Assembly (NCBI GenBank): GCA_016708125.1
Contig: JADJGF010000001.1
Location: forward strand, 434,001-498,000
DNA from: Ignavibacteriota bacterium
Lineage (GTDB): Bacteria; Bacteroidota; Ignavibacteria; Ignavibacteriales; Melioribacteraceae
DNA: 64,000 bases
Reading direction: 5' to 3'
The notes under the pieces are model-generated. The model worked only from the letters and a program-made list of their open reading frames with translations, ran no database searches and was not told the DNA's origin. Each line of letters starts with the position of its first letter. Positions within the stretch are counted from its first letter, which is position 1. Below, piece by piece: positions 44,656 to 53,919 of the stretch. Both the position numbers and the translations under genes were made by a program.

Positions 44656-45186
44656 TCAAAACATCTTTAATGAATTTAATAAATTTCTGTATGATATTTC
44701 AGAATTTATTTTTGAATTTACAAGCTGAAAATTATAAAGATTTTCTACATTATTTTTTTTAAATCCAACTTTAAATTTTGCTTTAATTAAACTTACTGCC
44801 GAAACTAAAAATAAGTTATCATCTCTTTCCAAATCTACAAGCACGTCAAATTTGTGATTTGCAATTTTATCTTGCAATTGTTTATTTGGCAAACCCAGCT
44901 TTGTAATGTCATCAAAATTATAAGTAATTGTATTAAAATTATTTGTTAACCGAACTAAATTTTTTCTATGCTCAGGTAAAAATAATGTTACATTTTTTTT
45001 ATGAATTTGAAAATATTTTGCAACATCAAAACTATTGTTAAAATCAAGATCATTTAAAGGAAGAACTAAAATATAATCAAGTGATTCTTCAACAAAGTTA
45101 TTGAACGAAAATTTGTCATTAAAATTTTTCAACATTTTCTTTTTGAAAATGTAATAGCCGATTCTATTTTTAAATTCTTCAAACAA
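44656..45186 (-). CDS. Hypothetical protein resembling the N-terminal half of GT9 heptosyltransferases
   Basis: I do not recognise a characterised family. The 176-residue protein has short hydrophobic strands typical of a Rossmann half: YILVLPLNDLDF, VTLFLPEH and VLVDLERDDNLFLVSAVSLI, followed by AKFKVGF. The last block resembles the acceptor domain of ADP-heptose transferases (DxAIDLQG...AKxRIGF), but the C-terminal donor domain is missing, so glycosyl transfer is unlikely. The start is TTG 45186, 3 bases after the ligA stop (a weak GA-rich site precedes); a different start is possible. Confidence 0.6.
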   Translation of the reverse strand: MFEEFKNRIGYYIFKKKMLKNFNDKFSFNNFVEESLDYILVLPLNDLDFNNSFDVAKYFQIHKKNVTLFLPEHRKNLVRLTNNFNTITYNFDDITKLGLPNKQLQDKIANHKFDVLVDLERDDNLFLVSAVSLIKAKFKVGFKKNNVENLYNFQLVNSKINSEISYRNLLNSLKMF

Positions 45187-45189
45187 TTT

Positions 45190-47202
45190 TCAATTCTCTA
45201 ACATTTGTTCAAATTTTGCTTCGTCAATAATTTTAATATTCAATTTCTGTGCTTTATCCAATTTTGAGCCGGCATTTTCTCCCGCTAAAACAAAATCTGT
45301 TTTGTTACTTATTGATGATGTTACTTTTCCGCCGTTTTGTTCAATTATATTTTTCGCTTCATCTCTTGTAAATTTTGATAGAGTTCCTGTAAGTACAAAA
45401 GTTAAGTTTTCAAAAATACTATTTCTTTGCGATTTATTTTCACTTTCAAAATTTAATCCGGCAGATTTAAGATTATTTATAATTTCCAAATTTTTAGGAT
45501 TGTTGAAAAAACTTTTCACACTTGCTGAGATTTTGGGACCAATTTCCGGAACTTCTTCAATTTCTTCATTTGATGCATTTATTAAATTATCAATATTTCC
45601 AAAATGATTTGCTAATTTTTTTGCAGCTCCAGCTCCAACAAATCTTATCCCAATTGCAAATAAAACTTTTTCAAAAGGTTTAGATTTACTTTTTTCAATT
45701 GCATTTAATAAATTCACCACACTTTTTTCACCGAATCTTTCAATAGAAATTAATTCATTTTTTCTTCCGGGAAGTTTAAAAATATCAACGTATGAATTCA
45801 GCAATTTCATATCAACAAAAATATTTATTATTGATTCGCCCAAACCTACAATATCCATAGCTCCGCGCGATGCAAAATGTTCTATTCTTCCTTTTATTTG
45901 CGCGGGACAAAAATTATTTACGCAATAAATTGCAACTTCTTCTTTCGGATAAAATAAATTTTCTCCACAAACCGGACAAACTTTCGGAGTTTCAGTTTTG
46001 GCAATTCCGTCTTCACGTTTTTCCAAATCAACTTCAGAAATTTTAGGAATTACATCTCCGCCTTTTTCAATAATTACAATATCACCAACTCGAATATCTT
46101 TTCTTTCAATTTCATCTTTGTTGTGTAAAGTTGCGCGGCTTATTGTTGAACCAGCAAGAAAAACCGGTTCAAGTTCTGCAACGGGAGTAACAGCACCGGT
46201 TCTTCCAACTTGCCAAGTTATAGAAAGTAATTTTGTTGATATTTTTTTCGGAGGAAATTTAAAAGCTATTGCCCACCTTGGAGATTTTGCAACATTCCCC
46301 AGTTTTTTCTGAAGTTCAATATCATTTACTTTTATTACAACGCCGTCAGTTTCGTAAGGTAAACTTTCTCTTTTTTTATCCCAAATTTCACAATATTGAA
46401 TAACTTCATTTATATTTTTACAAAGTTTAAAATTTTCGTTTACTTTAAATCCAAATGATTTCAAAATCTTCAAATTATTTTCTTGGCTTGCTAATTCTTG
46501 CTCTTCCGAAAATAAATAATATGTAAAAATATTTAATGGTCGCGAAGCAACAATTTTGGGATCTTGCAATTTCAACGTTCCAGCAGTAGAATTTCTTGGA
46601 TTTGCAAAAAGCTTTAAATTTTCAGATTCTCTTTGTTCATTTAACTTTTTAAATTCCTCAATTTCCATAAATACTTCGCCGCGCACTTCAAACTTATTAG
46701 GAATTTTCTCTTTTTTCTGAATCAATTTTAACGGAACAGTTTTTATTGTTTTTACATTATTTGTAACGTCTTCACCGGTAATTCCATCACCGCGAGTTGC
46801 TGCACTTTTTAAAATTCCATTTTCATAAATTATGCTTATCGAAACTCCGTCAATTTTTAATTCCGCTACATATTCAATATCTATATTTATTTTTAAAAAA
46901 TTTTTTATTCGATTATCAAAATCAATAAGTTCTTGTTCATTGTAAGAATTTGCCAAACTCAGCATTGGAGTTTTATGTGTAACCGATATAAATTCTTTTG
47001 TTAAATCTGAACCGACTCTTTGTGTCGGCGATTCGGTAGTAATTAAATGAGGGTTTTCATTTTCTAATTTTTGAAGTTCTTTATAAAGTTGGTCATACTC
47101 AAAATCAGTAATTTTTGGTTCTGCGAGAACATAATAATTGTAATCATATTCTCTTATTTTATTTCTTAATTCTTCAATATAATTTTGAATATCATTCGCC
47201 AT
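45190..47202 (-). CDS. ligA: NAD-dependent DNA ligase
   Basis: The 670-residue enzyme seals nicks in replication and repair. The N-terminal Ia domain has the YDYNYYVL region, the adenylation domain has KIDG at 116-119 (catalytic Lys116), and an OB fold follows. The zinc finger has four Cys (CPVCGENLF and further YCVNNFC), then helix-hairpin-helix motifs and a C-terminal BRCT domain (about 592-670). All major domains are present and the length is normal. It overlaps the RodZ-like gene by 11 bases. Confidence 0.97.
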   Translation of the reverse strand: MANDIQNYIEELRNKIREYDYNYYVLAEPKITDFEYDQLYKELQKLENENPHLITTESPTQRVGSDLTKEFISVTHKTPMLSLANSYNEQELIDFDNRIKNFLKINIDIEYVAELKIDGVSISIIYENGILKSAATRGDGITGEDVTNNVKTIKTVPLKLIQKKEKIPNKFEVRGEVFMEIEEFKKLNEQRESENLKLFANPRNSTAGTLKLQDPKIVASRPLNIFTYYLFSEEQELASQENNLKILKSFGFKVNENFKLCKNINEVIQYCEIWDKKRESLPYETDGVVIKVNDIELQKKLGNVAKSPRWAIAFKFPPKKISTKLLSITWQVGRTGAVTPVAELEPVFLAGSTISRATLHNKDEIERKDIRVGDIVIIEKGGDVIPKISEVDLEKREDGIAKTETPKVCPVCGENLFYPKEEVAIYCVNNFCPAQIKGRIEHFASRGAMDIVGLGESIINIFVDMKLLNSYVDIFKLPGRKNELISIERFGEKSVVNLLNAIEKSKSKPFEKVLFAIGIRFVGAGAAKKLANHFGNIDNLINASNEEIEEVPEIGPKISASVKSFFNNPKNLEIINNLKSAGLNFESENKSQRNSIFENLTFVLTGTLSKFTRDEAKNIIEQNGGKVTSSISNKTDFVLAGENAGSKLDKAQKLNIKIIDEAKFEQMLEN

Positions 47203-48154
47203 TTTTTACTATTTTCTTCAAAGATAAATATTCAATTCCATTTTTAGTAATTATCAATTTTCTTGCTTTTCCAACAGCTTTATTAAAATCTAATTCCTTA
47301 TTATTTAAAAATAATTTTACAGAACCGGAATTTCCGATGTGTAATAAAAATTGCTCTTGAGCATTAAAAATTTTTGTCATTTCTTTTGTAATTATAAACT
47401 CATTATTATCTTTTTCATCAATAACAGCACGTATCCAAGCTTTATCATCGCAAACTATTTTTAATTCAAGCCCGGATTTATTTGTTTGAATAATCTGAGA
47501 TTCAATTGGTTCTTGTAACATTTGGTTTGCTGAATCTTGAATTGCACTATCTGAAATTTCTAATGAAGTTGTATCCTGATTAACAAAAGTATCAAGAATT
47601 GCAGTTTTGGGAAGTGTTTCCTCAAATGGCTTTTCCGTAATGAATGAATTTTCCTTATCTCTTAAAAATGTATTATACACAACAAAAATAACAAGTATTA
47701 ATACTATTGCAAGAAGTGAATAATACATTGTATAATTTTTTTCTATATGTTTTGATACCGGTGCCTGTTTAAGATTTTCAACATTTGTTGAATTTTCATC
47801 ATGAATTATTTCCGCAGTTTTTTCAATTTCATTCTTTACGGATTTGGATTCATTTTTCTTATCACTTTCTATATTTTTCGATTCAATATTTTCAGTCGGC
47901 TCAAAATTTAAACCTTGTTTTGCTATTTCAAATTTGGAAACAATTTCATCTGTATTTAAATCAATTGATTTGCAATATTCTTTTAAAAATGCCTTCATAT
48001 AAACTTCTGGCATAATAGAAAAATTGCCATCTTCAATTGCTTCTAAAAATTTTTTATCTATTCTTGTTTTAGAATGAATTTGGTCAAGAGTTATTTTTTT
48101 TTCTTCCCTTTTTGATTTTAGCTGTTCAGAAAATTTTTTCAACATTTCATTCAT
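47192..48154 (-). CDS. RodZ-like protein (HTH, single membrane helix, DUF4115)
   Basis: The 320-residue protein has an N-terminal Xre-type helix-turn-helix (about 9-70; KITLDQIHSKTRIDKKFLEAIE), an acidic Ser/Asn/Glu-rich linker (about 75-140), a membrane helix (about 143-162) and a C-terminal DUF4115 periplasmic domain (about 235-315). This is the RodZ plan: it connects MreB to the cell-wall machinery. No mreB is in the window. A GGGGGGAA site lies just before ATG 48154; a second ATG at 48145 is also possible. Confidence 0.85.
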   Translation of the reverse strand: MNEMLKKFSEQLKSKREEKKITLDQIHSKTRIDKKFLEAIEDGNFSIMPEVYMKAFLKEYCKSIDLNTDEIVSKFEIAKQGLNFEPTENIESKNIESDKKNESKSVKNEIEKTAEIIHDENSTNVENLKQAPVSKHIEKNYTMYYSLLAIVLILVIFVVYNTFLRDKENSFITEKPFEETLPKTAILDTFVNQDTTSLEISDSAIQDSANQMLQEPIESQIIQTNKSGLELKIVCDDKAWIRAVIDEKDNNEFIITKEMTKIFNAQEQFLLHIGNSGSVKLFLNNKELDFNKAVGKARKLIITKNGIEYLSLKKIVKNGE

Positions 48155-48167
48155 TTCCCCCCCGGTT

Positions 48168-49532
48168 TCAGAATTTCCTTAAAATTTTTGCGACAAATGC
48201 TCCATCCATATTATTTTTATTTGGCAATGTTTGAACGCATCCATTTTCATCAATAACTTCTTGATTAAATGTTTCATTTAAGTTTACCAACTCAAAATTA
48301 TTATTGGATGATAAAAATTTATTTACAATGTCTATGTTTTCTTCCGGTTCGGTTGTGCACGTACTATAAACAATTATTCCGCCAATTTTAACTGAGGCTG
48401 CGGCTTTCTCAAGAAGTTTAAGTTGAATATCATTCAACTTTCTAATATCACCTAAATCTTTCTTCCATTTTATATCCGGTTTTTTTGTTAATGTTCCAAT
48501 TCCGCTGCAAGGAACATCTGCTAAAACTCTATCAAAATCATTTTCATCAAAATTTAAGGAATCTTTGACAACTGTTCTAACATTATTAATTCCTAATCTT
48601 TCAATATTTTTTTTCAAAATTTCCAATCTATTTTCAAATTTATCAACGGCAACAATTTCACCTTTATTTTTCATTTCATCAGCAAGAAACGCGGTTTTCC
48701 CACCGGGTGCTGCGCAAAGATCAAGAACTTTCATATCTGGCTTTACATCCAAAGCTTTACATGCAAAACCGGTGCTTTCATCTTGTATTGAAAAATATCC
48801 TTTCTGAAAATATTCCCAACTGCTAATATTTGTCAACGAAGATAACTCAAGATATTCCTCTAAATATTTTCCATTTTTATATTTAAGATCAACGGAATCT
48901 AAAAGTGATTTTAATTCATCAATATTTGTCTTTAACGAATTTATTCTAAGAGTGTGTTTGGGTCTATTATTATTTGCGATTAATAAATTTTTTGTTTCTT
49001 CTTCACCGAATCTTTTTACCCATCTTTTCACCATCCAAGTTGGATGCGAATAATATGCGGCTAAATATCCTACAATATCTTCCTCTTTATTTGGATATCT
49101 TATTGAGTCTTTACTTCTAATAATATTTCTTAAAACTGCATTTGTTAAATTTGCGGATTTTTCACCTTGAAGTTTTTTAACAAATTCTACGGATTCATTT
49201 ACAGCTGCGTGTTCGGGAATTTTATCCAAAAATAAAATTTGATAAAGTGCAACTCTCATTGAGTTTTTAACATTGGGAATACATTTTGAAAATTGACCTT
49301 TGTAAAATCCATTTAAAATCCAGTCAATTCTGCCAAGCCATCTAATTACACCATGAACAATTTCAAATAGTAATGCTTTATCTTTTCCGCTAAGTTCTGA
49401 GTTTTTTATTTCAATATCTAACAATTTTTCTAAATAAGCGTCGGTTCTATCAACTCTATTTAGAAGTTTTACAGCAATTCCTCTAACGCCGGCATATAAA
49501 TTAGTTTCGGAGCCAATTACGACTTGTTGCAT
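48168..49532 (-). CDS. rsmB: 16S rRNA (cytosine-967-C5)-methyltransferase
   Basis: The 454-residue protein has an N-terminal NusB-like RNA-binding domain (about 15-150) and a C-terminal RsmB/NOP methyltransferase. Motif I is VLDLCAAPGGKTAFL (about 270-285), motif IV ADVPCSGIGTL with the catalytic Cys-containing loop, and motif VI STCTTEPEE with the second Cys. The length and domain order match RsmB (Sun). It is the first gene of the rsmB-RodZ-ligA set; the terminator of rpmE lies upstream, between the two. Confidence 0.94.
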   Translation of the reverse strand: MQQVVIGSETNLYAGVRGIAVKLLNRVDRTDAYLEKLLDIEIKNSELSGKDKALLFEIVHGVIRWLGRIDWILNGFYKGQFSKCIPNVKNSMRVALYQILFLDKIPEHAAVNESVEFVKKLQGEKSANLTNAVLRNIIRSKDSIRYPNKEEDIVGYLAAYYSHPTWMVKRWVKRFGEEETKNLLIANNNRPKHTLRINSLKTNIDELKSLLDSVDLKYKNGKYLEEYLELSSLTNISSWEYFQKGYFSIQDESTGFACKALDVKPDMKVLDLCAAPGGKTAFLADEMKNKGEIVAVDKFENRLEILKKNIERLGINNVRTVVKDSLNFDENDFDRVLADVPCSGIGTLTKKPDIKWKKDLGDIRKLNDIQLKLLEKAAASVKIGGIIVYSTCTTEPEENIDIVNKFLSSNNNFELVNLNETFNQEVIDENGCVQTLPNKNNMDGAFVAKILRKF

Positions 49533-49608
49533 AAAAGTTCAATTAATTTATTTATTAAATGTGAGTTAAATTTACTAAAAAGAAAAGAAAATAAAGAATT
49601 TTAGATTT

Positions 49609-49672
49609 TAAGAAATGAAAAAGCTTTCACAAAATAAACTATAAAGTCAGATTATTTTAAGAAAGCTTTAAA
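49609..49672 (-). terminator. Long hairpin terminator after rpmE
   Basis: AAAGCTTTC (49620-49628) pairs with GAAAGCTTT (49661-49669), and inside it AAAATAA (49631-49637) pairs with TTATTTT (49652-49658). The result is a two-part stem with a 14-base loop. On the minus strand the stem begins 3 bases after the rpmE stop and continues into TTTTCATTTCT, a partial T run. Confidence 0.55.
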
Positions 49673-49876
49673 TTATTTTTTCAAACCGTATTTTTTGTTG
49701 AATCTATCAACTCTACCGGTTGAATCTAACAATTTCTGTTTTCCGGTAAAAAATGGATGACATTCTGAACAAATTTCCAATTTTATATGATCAACAGTTG
49801 ATTTTGTTGTAAAAGTATTTCCGCAAACACAAGATACTTCACAATTTTGATAATTAGGATGAATATTATTTTTCAT
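49673..49876 (-). CDS. rpmE: 50S ribosomal protein L31 (zinc-binding C+ type)
   Basis: The 67-residue protein has Cys16, Cys18, Cys36 and Cys39 in the zinc-binding layout of L31, plus SECHPFFTGKQK and DRFNKKYG in the C-terminal half. It bridges the ribosomal subunits. Length fits. The upstream region contains a short GGGTTTA before ATG. It sits downstream of the sigma/anti-sigma pair with a 66-base gap. Confidence 0.97.
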   Translation of the reverse strand: MKNNIHPNYQNCEVSCVCGNTFTTKSTVDHIKLEICSECHPFFTGKQKLLDSTGRVDRFNKKYGLKK

Positions 49877-49942
49877 TTTAAACCCGATAAATTTTAGCCA
49901 CTAAAAATATCAAAACTTTCTATAAAATTCAATATTCTTAAG

Positions 49943-50635
49943 TTATCTTTCTTTTTGTTTGTACATTTCTCTTTTTAACGAATCAAGCTTTGCTTTTAAA
50001 GTTTCCACATATTTTTTATCAACTTCTTCTCTAATATAAAAACCGTCGAAAATTAAGGAATTACTTCTGTTTGCCAAAGTTGCTCTTCTATCAATAGTTC
50101 TTGGATTATTATCATTATTCTGAAGTGCTTGATCTAAATTTGTCGATTTATAATTATTGAACGGAAACTTGGATTTATCAAAACTTTGAGCAATTTCTTG
50201 AGATTTTTTTACTTCATTCTGAATATTTTTGTCCGAAATGTTTTCAGAAACCACCGATTTACTTTTAACAATTACATCGTTTTTATTTACTTCACTGTTA
50301 GAAGTTATACTTTGGGAATTCAATAAATTTCCGGCAGATTCAGTTCTAAGTTTGGGAGAAATTTGAAATGGATTTTCAAAATTTTCCGGATCAGCATTTA
50401 GAAAAAACAATGAAATTACTACTGCTGCTGTTGCAAAACTTCCAACCGGAATTAAAACTTTCCACGGGAAAAACGAAAACTTTTTATCGGTTTTAGTCTC
50501 AAAGTTTTTATTCTGAATTTTTACTTTAAGATTATACTCAAAATTATCATCCGCTTTAACTTTGGGAAGTTCTTTAAGTAAATTAATTACATGTTTATAT
50601 TGCTCATCGTTAGAATTGTAGAGATTTTGCTCCAT
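49943..50635 (-). CDS. Putative membrane-bound anti-sigma factor
   Basis: The 230-residue protein follows an ECF sigma gene by three bases. A short N-terminal cytoplasmic domain (about 1-57), one membrane helix (about 58-80) and a periplasmic domain of about 150 residues fit an anti-sigma factor. There are no Cys or the HxxxCxxC zinc motif of ZAS anti-sigma factors, so it is not a redox-sensing zinc type. The periplasmic end is charged and coiled-coil-like (KYVETLKAKLDSLKREM). Function is inferred mainly from gene order. Confidence 0.65.
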   Translation of the reverse strand: MEQNLYNSNDEQYKHVINLLKELPKVKADDNFEYNLKVKIQNKNFETKTDKKFSFFPWKVLIPVGSFATAAVVISLFFLNADPENFENPFQISPKLRTESAGNLLNSQSITSNSEVNKNDVIVKSKSVVSENISDKNIQNEVKKSQEIAQSFDKSKFPFNNYKSTNLDQALQNNDNNPRTIDRRATLANRSNSLIFDGFYIREEVDKKYVETLKAKLDSLKREMYKQKER

Positions 50636-50638
50636 AAA

Positions 50639-51223
50639 TTACCCACTGTAAATATTTTTTAATAATTCTTGAAGATGTTTTCTTCCTCTATTGATTCTTG
50701 ATTTAACCGTACCAATCGATAATTCCGTAATTTCCGCAATTTCTTCGTATGATAAACCATCAATATCTCTTAAAATTACAACTTCTCTATAAACCGGTTT
50801 TACTTTCAATAAAGCTTTTTGAATAATTTCACCTTTCATTTCGCTGTCTGTAGCTCTTTCCGGCGAAACAAAAGAAGTATCTTCTACTTGAATTTTCTTT
50901 TCGTCATCATCATTATCCAGCGAAAAAATCATTCGTCTTTTTCGCCTTTTCAATTCATTACGTGCTAAATTTCCGGCAATTGTGTAAATCCATGTAGAAA
51001 ATTTTGCAAACGATTTGTAAGAATCTTTATGCAAATAAAATTTAATCATCGTATCTTGAACAATATCGGTACAAAGATCTTTATCGCCCAAAAATCTGTA
51101 AACATAGTTTGTTAACGGATCTTTAAATCTGTTCACCAAAATTTCATAAGCTTCAAGAGTATTATTTTCTTGAAATTCTTGGATTAATTCTTCGTCAGTT
51201 AATTCGTTTAGTCTTCTATCCAA
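50639..51223 (-). CDS. RNA polymerase ECF-type sigma factor
   Basis: The 194-residue protein has region 2 (about 20-95; YVYRFLGDKDLCTDIVQDTMIKFY and FSTWIYTIAGNLARNE) and region 4 (about 128-185; YREVVILRDIDGLSYEEIAEI then VKSRINRGRK). It is an RpoE-like sigma-24 that probably responds to envelope stress through the next gene. The start codon is TTG 51223; an in-frame stop lies two codons upstream, so no longer start is possible. An ECF-like GAAACC box (minus strand, 51257-51252) lies upstream, but its spacing to the start is short. Confidence 0.93.
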   Translation of the reverse strand: MDRRLNELTDEELIQEFQENNTLEAYEILVNRFKDPLTNYVYRFLGDKDLCTDIVQDTMIKFYLHKDSYKSFAKFSTWIYTIAGNLARNELKRRKRRMIFSLDNDDDEKKIQVEDTSFVSPERATDSEMKGEIIQKALLKVKPVYREVVILRDIDGLSYEEIAEITELSIGTVKSRINRGRKHLQELLKNIYSG

Positions 51224-51288
51224 TGATCTTTATACTTTTTGTTTATAAAAAGGTTTCAAAAATTAAGTAATTTTGAATAAAAATAATT

Positions 51289-52308
51289 CTATTCAATAAA
51301 TATTTCGGTCAATAAAATTGTTGCTAAAGTTTTTTCTTCAATCCCAGAAGTTTTGAGAGAAAAATCGGCGTTAAAAAGTGCCTTAAATGCTTTATAAATT
51401 TTTTGTTCATTATTAAAATACGAAGCATTTTTACAATTAATATAATAATATTTGGAAACTCCAATTGCTTGCGAAGCTTCAACATCATTTAAACTTCTTT
51501 GCCTTAATTCAAATGATTGAGAAATTACGGTAAAAAATTTTGTAAGCATCGAAATAATAAAAATTAAATCTTTTCCGGTATCAAGAAGATTAAACATAAC
51601 TTTTAAAGAATTGCTTTTATTTCCTTTCCCAATCGAATTTAGCAAATCAAAAATTGAATATTCTTTTGTTGCGGAAGAAAGACTTTTGATTTCTTCAGCA
51701 GTAATTTCTTTTTTATCATTTAAAAAACTTTTAATCTTTTGAAACTGCATTTCAAGCAATGATTTATCTTCGCCGATAATTTCAATCAACATTTTAACAT
51801 TTTCTGAAGTTACATTAATTTCAAGCTGAGTGCATCTTTTTTTTACCCAATTTTCTAAATCGATTCCTTTTAATTCTTTTGCTTCAAAAAGAAATTCTTT
51901 TTCTGATAAAAGTTTATAAGGTTCCGAATTTAAATTTGAAATTGTACCGTAATTTGCAATTACAAGAATTGTACTTTCAGCCGGATTTGTTGTATAAGGA
52001 TTGAGTAGTTTTTTGTTTGCAAAATTTTCAAAGTTTTTAACAATTAATAATTTTTTGCCGGAACCGAAAGGAAAAGTCAATGCCAAATCAATCAAATTTG
52101 TTATTGATTCCTTTTTATCAACATCAACTATTTCTTTATCAAAATCACTTGAAATTAATTGTGCGGATTTTTCTTCAATTATTTTTATTGCATTATTAAT
52201 TGCAAAATGATCTTCTCCGAAAAAAAAATAAATTGGTTTAATTTCAGATTTTGGTAAGTCGGAAATTAGCGAATATATAGAAGGCGTATTTTCTTTATTT
52301 CTATACAT
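51289..52308 (-). CDS. holA: DNA polymerase III subunit delta
   Basis: The 339-residue protein is the clamp-loader delta subunit. It has PIYFFFGEDHFAIN near the N-terminus, an AAA+ type fold without a functional P-loop, the mid-region LKGIDLENWVKKRC and EYSIFDLLNSIGKG, and the C-terminal helical domain. HolA opens the beta clamp. The start follows a long intergenic inverted repeat. Identification relies on domain pattern; sequence conservation in this family is low. Confidence 0.88.
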   Translation of the reverse strand: MYRNKENTPSIYSLISDLPKSEIKPIYFFFGEDHFAINNAIKIIEEKSAQLISSDFDKEIVDVDKKESITNLIDLALTFPFGSGKKLLIVKNFENFANKKLLNPYTTNPAESTILVIANYGTISNLNSEPYKLLSEKEFLFEAKELKGIDLENWVKKRCTQLEINVTSENVKMLIEIIGEDKSLLEMQFQKIKSFLNDKKEITAEEIKSLSSATKEYSIFDLLNSIGKGNKSNSLKVMFNLLDTGKDLIFIISMLTKFFTVISQSFELRQRSLNDVEASQAIGVSKYYYINCKNASYFNNEQKIYKAFKALFNADFSLKTSGIEEKTLATILLTEIFIE

Positions 52309-52319
52309 TATTTTGTGAA

Positions 52320-52420
52320 TGAGTTCATCTAAAAATTCAATTTATATATCTGTGAAAATTTAATTCTTCCGCGTAATTTATGTTCAATTTTTATATGAAA
52401 ATTATTTTTAGACGAACTCA
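52320..52420. repeat. Widely spaced inverted repeat filling the gap between the cyclophilin gene and holA
   Basis: GAGTTCATCTAAAAA (52321-52335) is mirrored by TTTTTAGACGAACTC (52405-52419), with one mismatched pair, and one more base pairs at each end. The arms are about 69 bases apart. Between them an imperfect direct repeat (TTCAATTTATATAT and TTCAATTTTTATAT) is present. It fills almost all of the 118-base intergenic region upstream of holA. It may be a transcript leader structure, a terminator of the cyclophilin unit, or a relic of a small non-autonomous element. Confidence 0.7.
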
Positions 52421-52426
52421 AAATAT

Positions 52427-53053
52427 TTATTTGGATTTTTTTTCAATTGTTACTTTGTTCATCACAACATCTTTTAAAGGTTTATCAAAAGGTTTAGATG
52501 TTGCAACTTTTCCAATACTTTGCACAACTTCAAGTCCGGAAATAACTTTACCAAAAACAGAATGTTTTCCATCGAGCCAAGGAGTTGGAACAAGCGTAAT
52601 AAAAAATTGACTTCCGTTAGTATTTGGTCCGGCATTTGCCATTGATAAAATTCCGGGGCCAGTGTGTTTTAAATCTTTATGAAATTCATCTTTAAATGAT
52701 CCACCAAAATAACTATCGCCACCGGAACCTGTTCCCGTTGGATCTCCGCCTTGAATCATAAAATTATCAATTATTCTGTGAAATTTTATTCCGTTATAAT
52801 AATCTTTTATTGCTAAGCCAACAAAATTTTCTACCGTTTTAGGAGTTTTATCAGCAAATAATTCAATTTCGAAATCTCCCATACTTGTATTAATTTTTGC
52901 AATTAACATTTCGTTTGGGTTAAGAGTCATTAATTCTTTCACTTTTACCTCATATGGATTTTGTTTTATATTTTCTTCTTTTGTTAATGTTTGTTTTCCG
53001 TTACAGCTAATAAAAATCGAAGCAATTACCAAAAATATTCCAAAGTATTTCAT
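52427..53053 (-). CDS. Cyclophilin-type peptidyl-prolyl cis-trans isomerase, probable lipoprotein
   Basis: The 208-residue protein has an N-terminal signal ending in FISC (Cys17), an atypical lipobox, so it is probably a lipoprotein in the periplasm. The cyclophilin domain (about 52-205) has KFHRIIDNFMIQGGDP and GSQFFITL, including the catalytic Arg/Phe region. It helps fold exported proteins. It follows uppP by 8 bases. Confidence 0.92.
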   Translation of the reverse strand: MKYFGIFLVIASIFISCNGKQTLTKEENIKQNPYEVKVKELMTLNPNEMLIAKINTSMGDFEIELFADKTPKTVENFVGLAIKDYYNGIKFHRIIDNFMIQGGDPTGTGSGGDSYFGGSFKDEFHKDLKHTGPGILSMANAGPNTNGSQFFITLVPTPWLDGKHSVFGKVISGLEVVQSIGKVATSKPFDKPLKDVVMNKVTIEKKSK

Positions 53054-53061
53054 AAGCCCCC

Positions 53062-53910
53062 TTATGGATTTATAAGATTATTAAAAATCATAAGAATTAT
53101 TACAGTTCCAATTATAATTCTGTAAACAACAAAAACATAAGTGGAATTCTTTTTCAAAAATTTCAGCAGAAATTCAATTGTTAAATAACCACTAATTGCC
53201 GATGCAATTGTTGCAACAACTAAAGTTACAATTCCGGAACCATCAATATATTCTAAAGCCTCATAAAGTTGAAGTAAACCGCTGCCTAAAATTGCGGGAA
53301 TACTTAACAAAAATGAAAATCGCGCTGCGGTTTCTCTTTTAAATCCTAAAAATATTCCGGCAGTTAAAGTTGTTCCAGATCTTGAAGAACCAGGAATTAA
53401 TGCAAGCGATTGTGCAAATCCAACAATTAATGCATCGTACCATTTTATATCTTTCAACTCTCTTTTAAATTTTCCTAATTTTTCTGCAACTGCTAGAATT
53501 ATTCCTAAAACAATTAAACTTGTTCCAATAACGTATAAATTTTTTGTTAATGCGCCTTCAATTATGTCTTTAAAACCAATTCCAATTACAACAACCGGAA
53601 TTGAACCCAAAATTATATACCATCCCATTTTTGAATTTTCTGATTGATTACTGAAACTTTTTCTTTTCAATATATTTTCATTTAAAAATTCTATTGTAAT
53701 TTTCCATAAATCATTCCAGAAATAAATTAATATTGCGACTAAAGTTCCTAACTGAATTACCGCGATGAAAGATGTCCATTGTTCCGGATGTTCATCAGAA
53801 ATTAATCCCATTAATTTTCCGGCAACAGTTAAATGACCGGTACTGCTAATTGGCAAGAATTCTGTTAATCCTTGAATAATCCCTAAAATAATTGCTTCAA
53901 AAATATTCAC
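53062..53910 (-). CDS. uppP: Undecaprenyl-diphosphate phosphatase
   Basis: The 282-residue membrane enzyme hydrolyses undecaprenyl diphosphate to recycle the lipid carrier. Two family motifs are visible: GLTEFLPISSTGHL (about 15-28) and PGSSRSGTTL (about 173-182). About eight helices are present. The start is GTG 53910 behind AAGGAAA. Its job is relevant to the cell wall and to the O-chain assembled by the cluster at 29-38 kb. Confidence 0.97.
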   Translation of the reverse strand: MNIFEAIILGIIQGLTEFLPISSTGHLTVAGKLMGLISDEHPEQWTSFIAVIQLGTLVAILIYFWNDLWKITIEFLNENILKRKSFSNQSENSKMGWYIILGSIPVVVIGIGFKDIIEGALTKNLYVIGTSLIVLGIILAVAEKLGKFKRELKDIKWYDALIVGFAQSLALIPGSSRSGTTLTAGIFLGFKRETAARFSFLLSIPAILGSGLLQLYEALEYIDGSGIVTLVVATIASAISGYLTIEFLLKFLKKNSTYVFVVYRIIIGTVIILMIFNNLINP

Positions 53911-53919
53911 TGAATTTCC

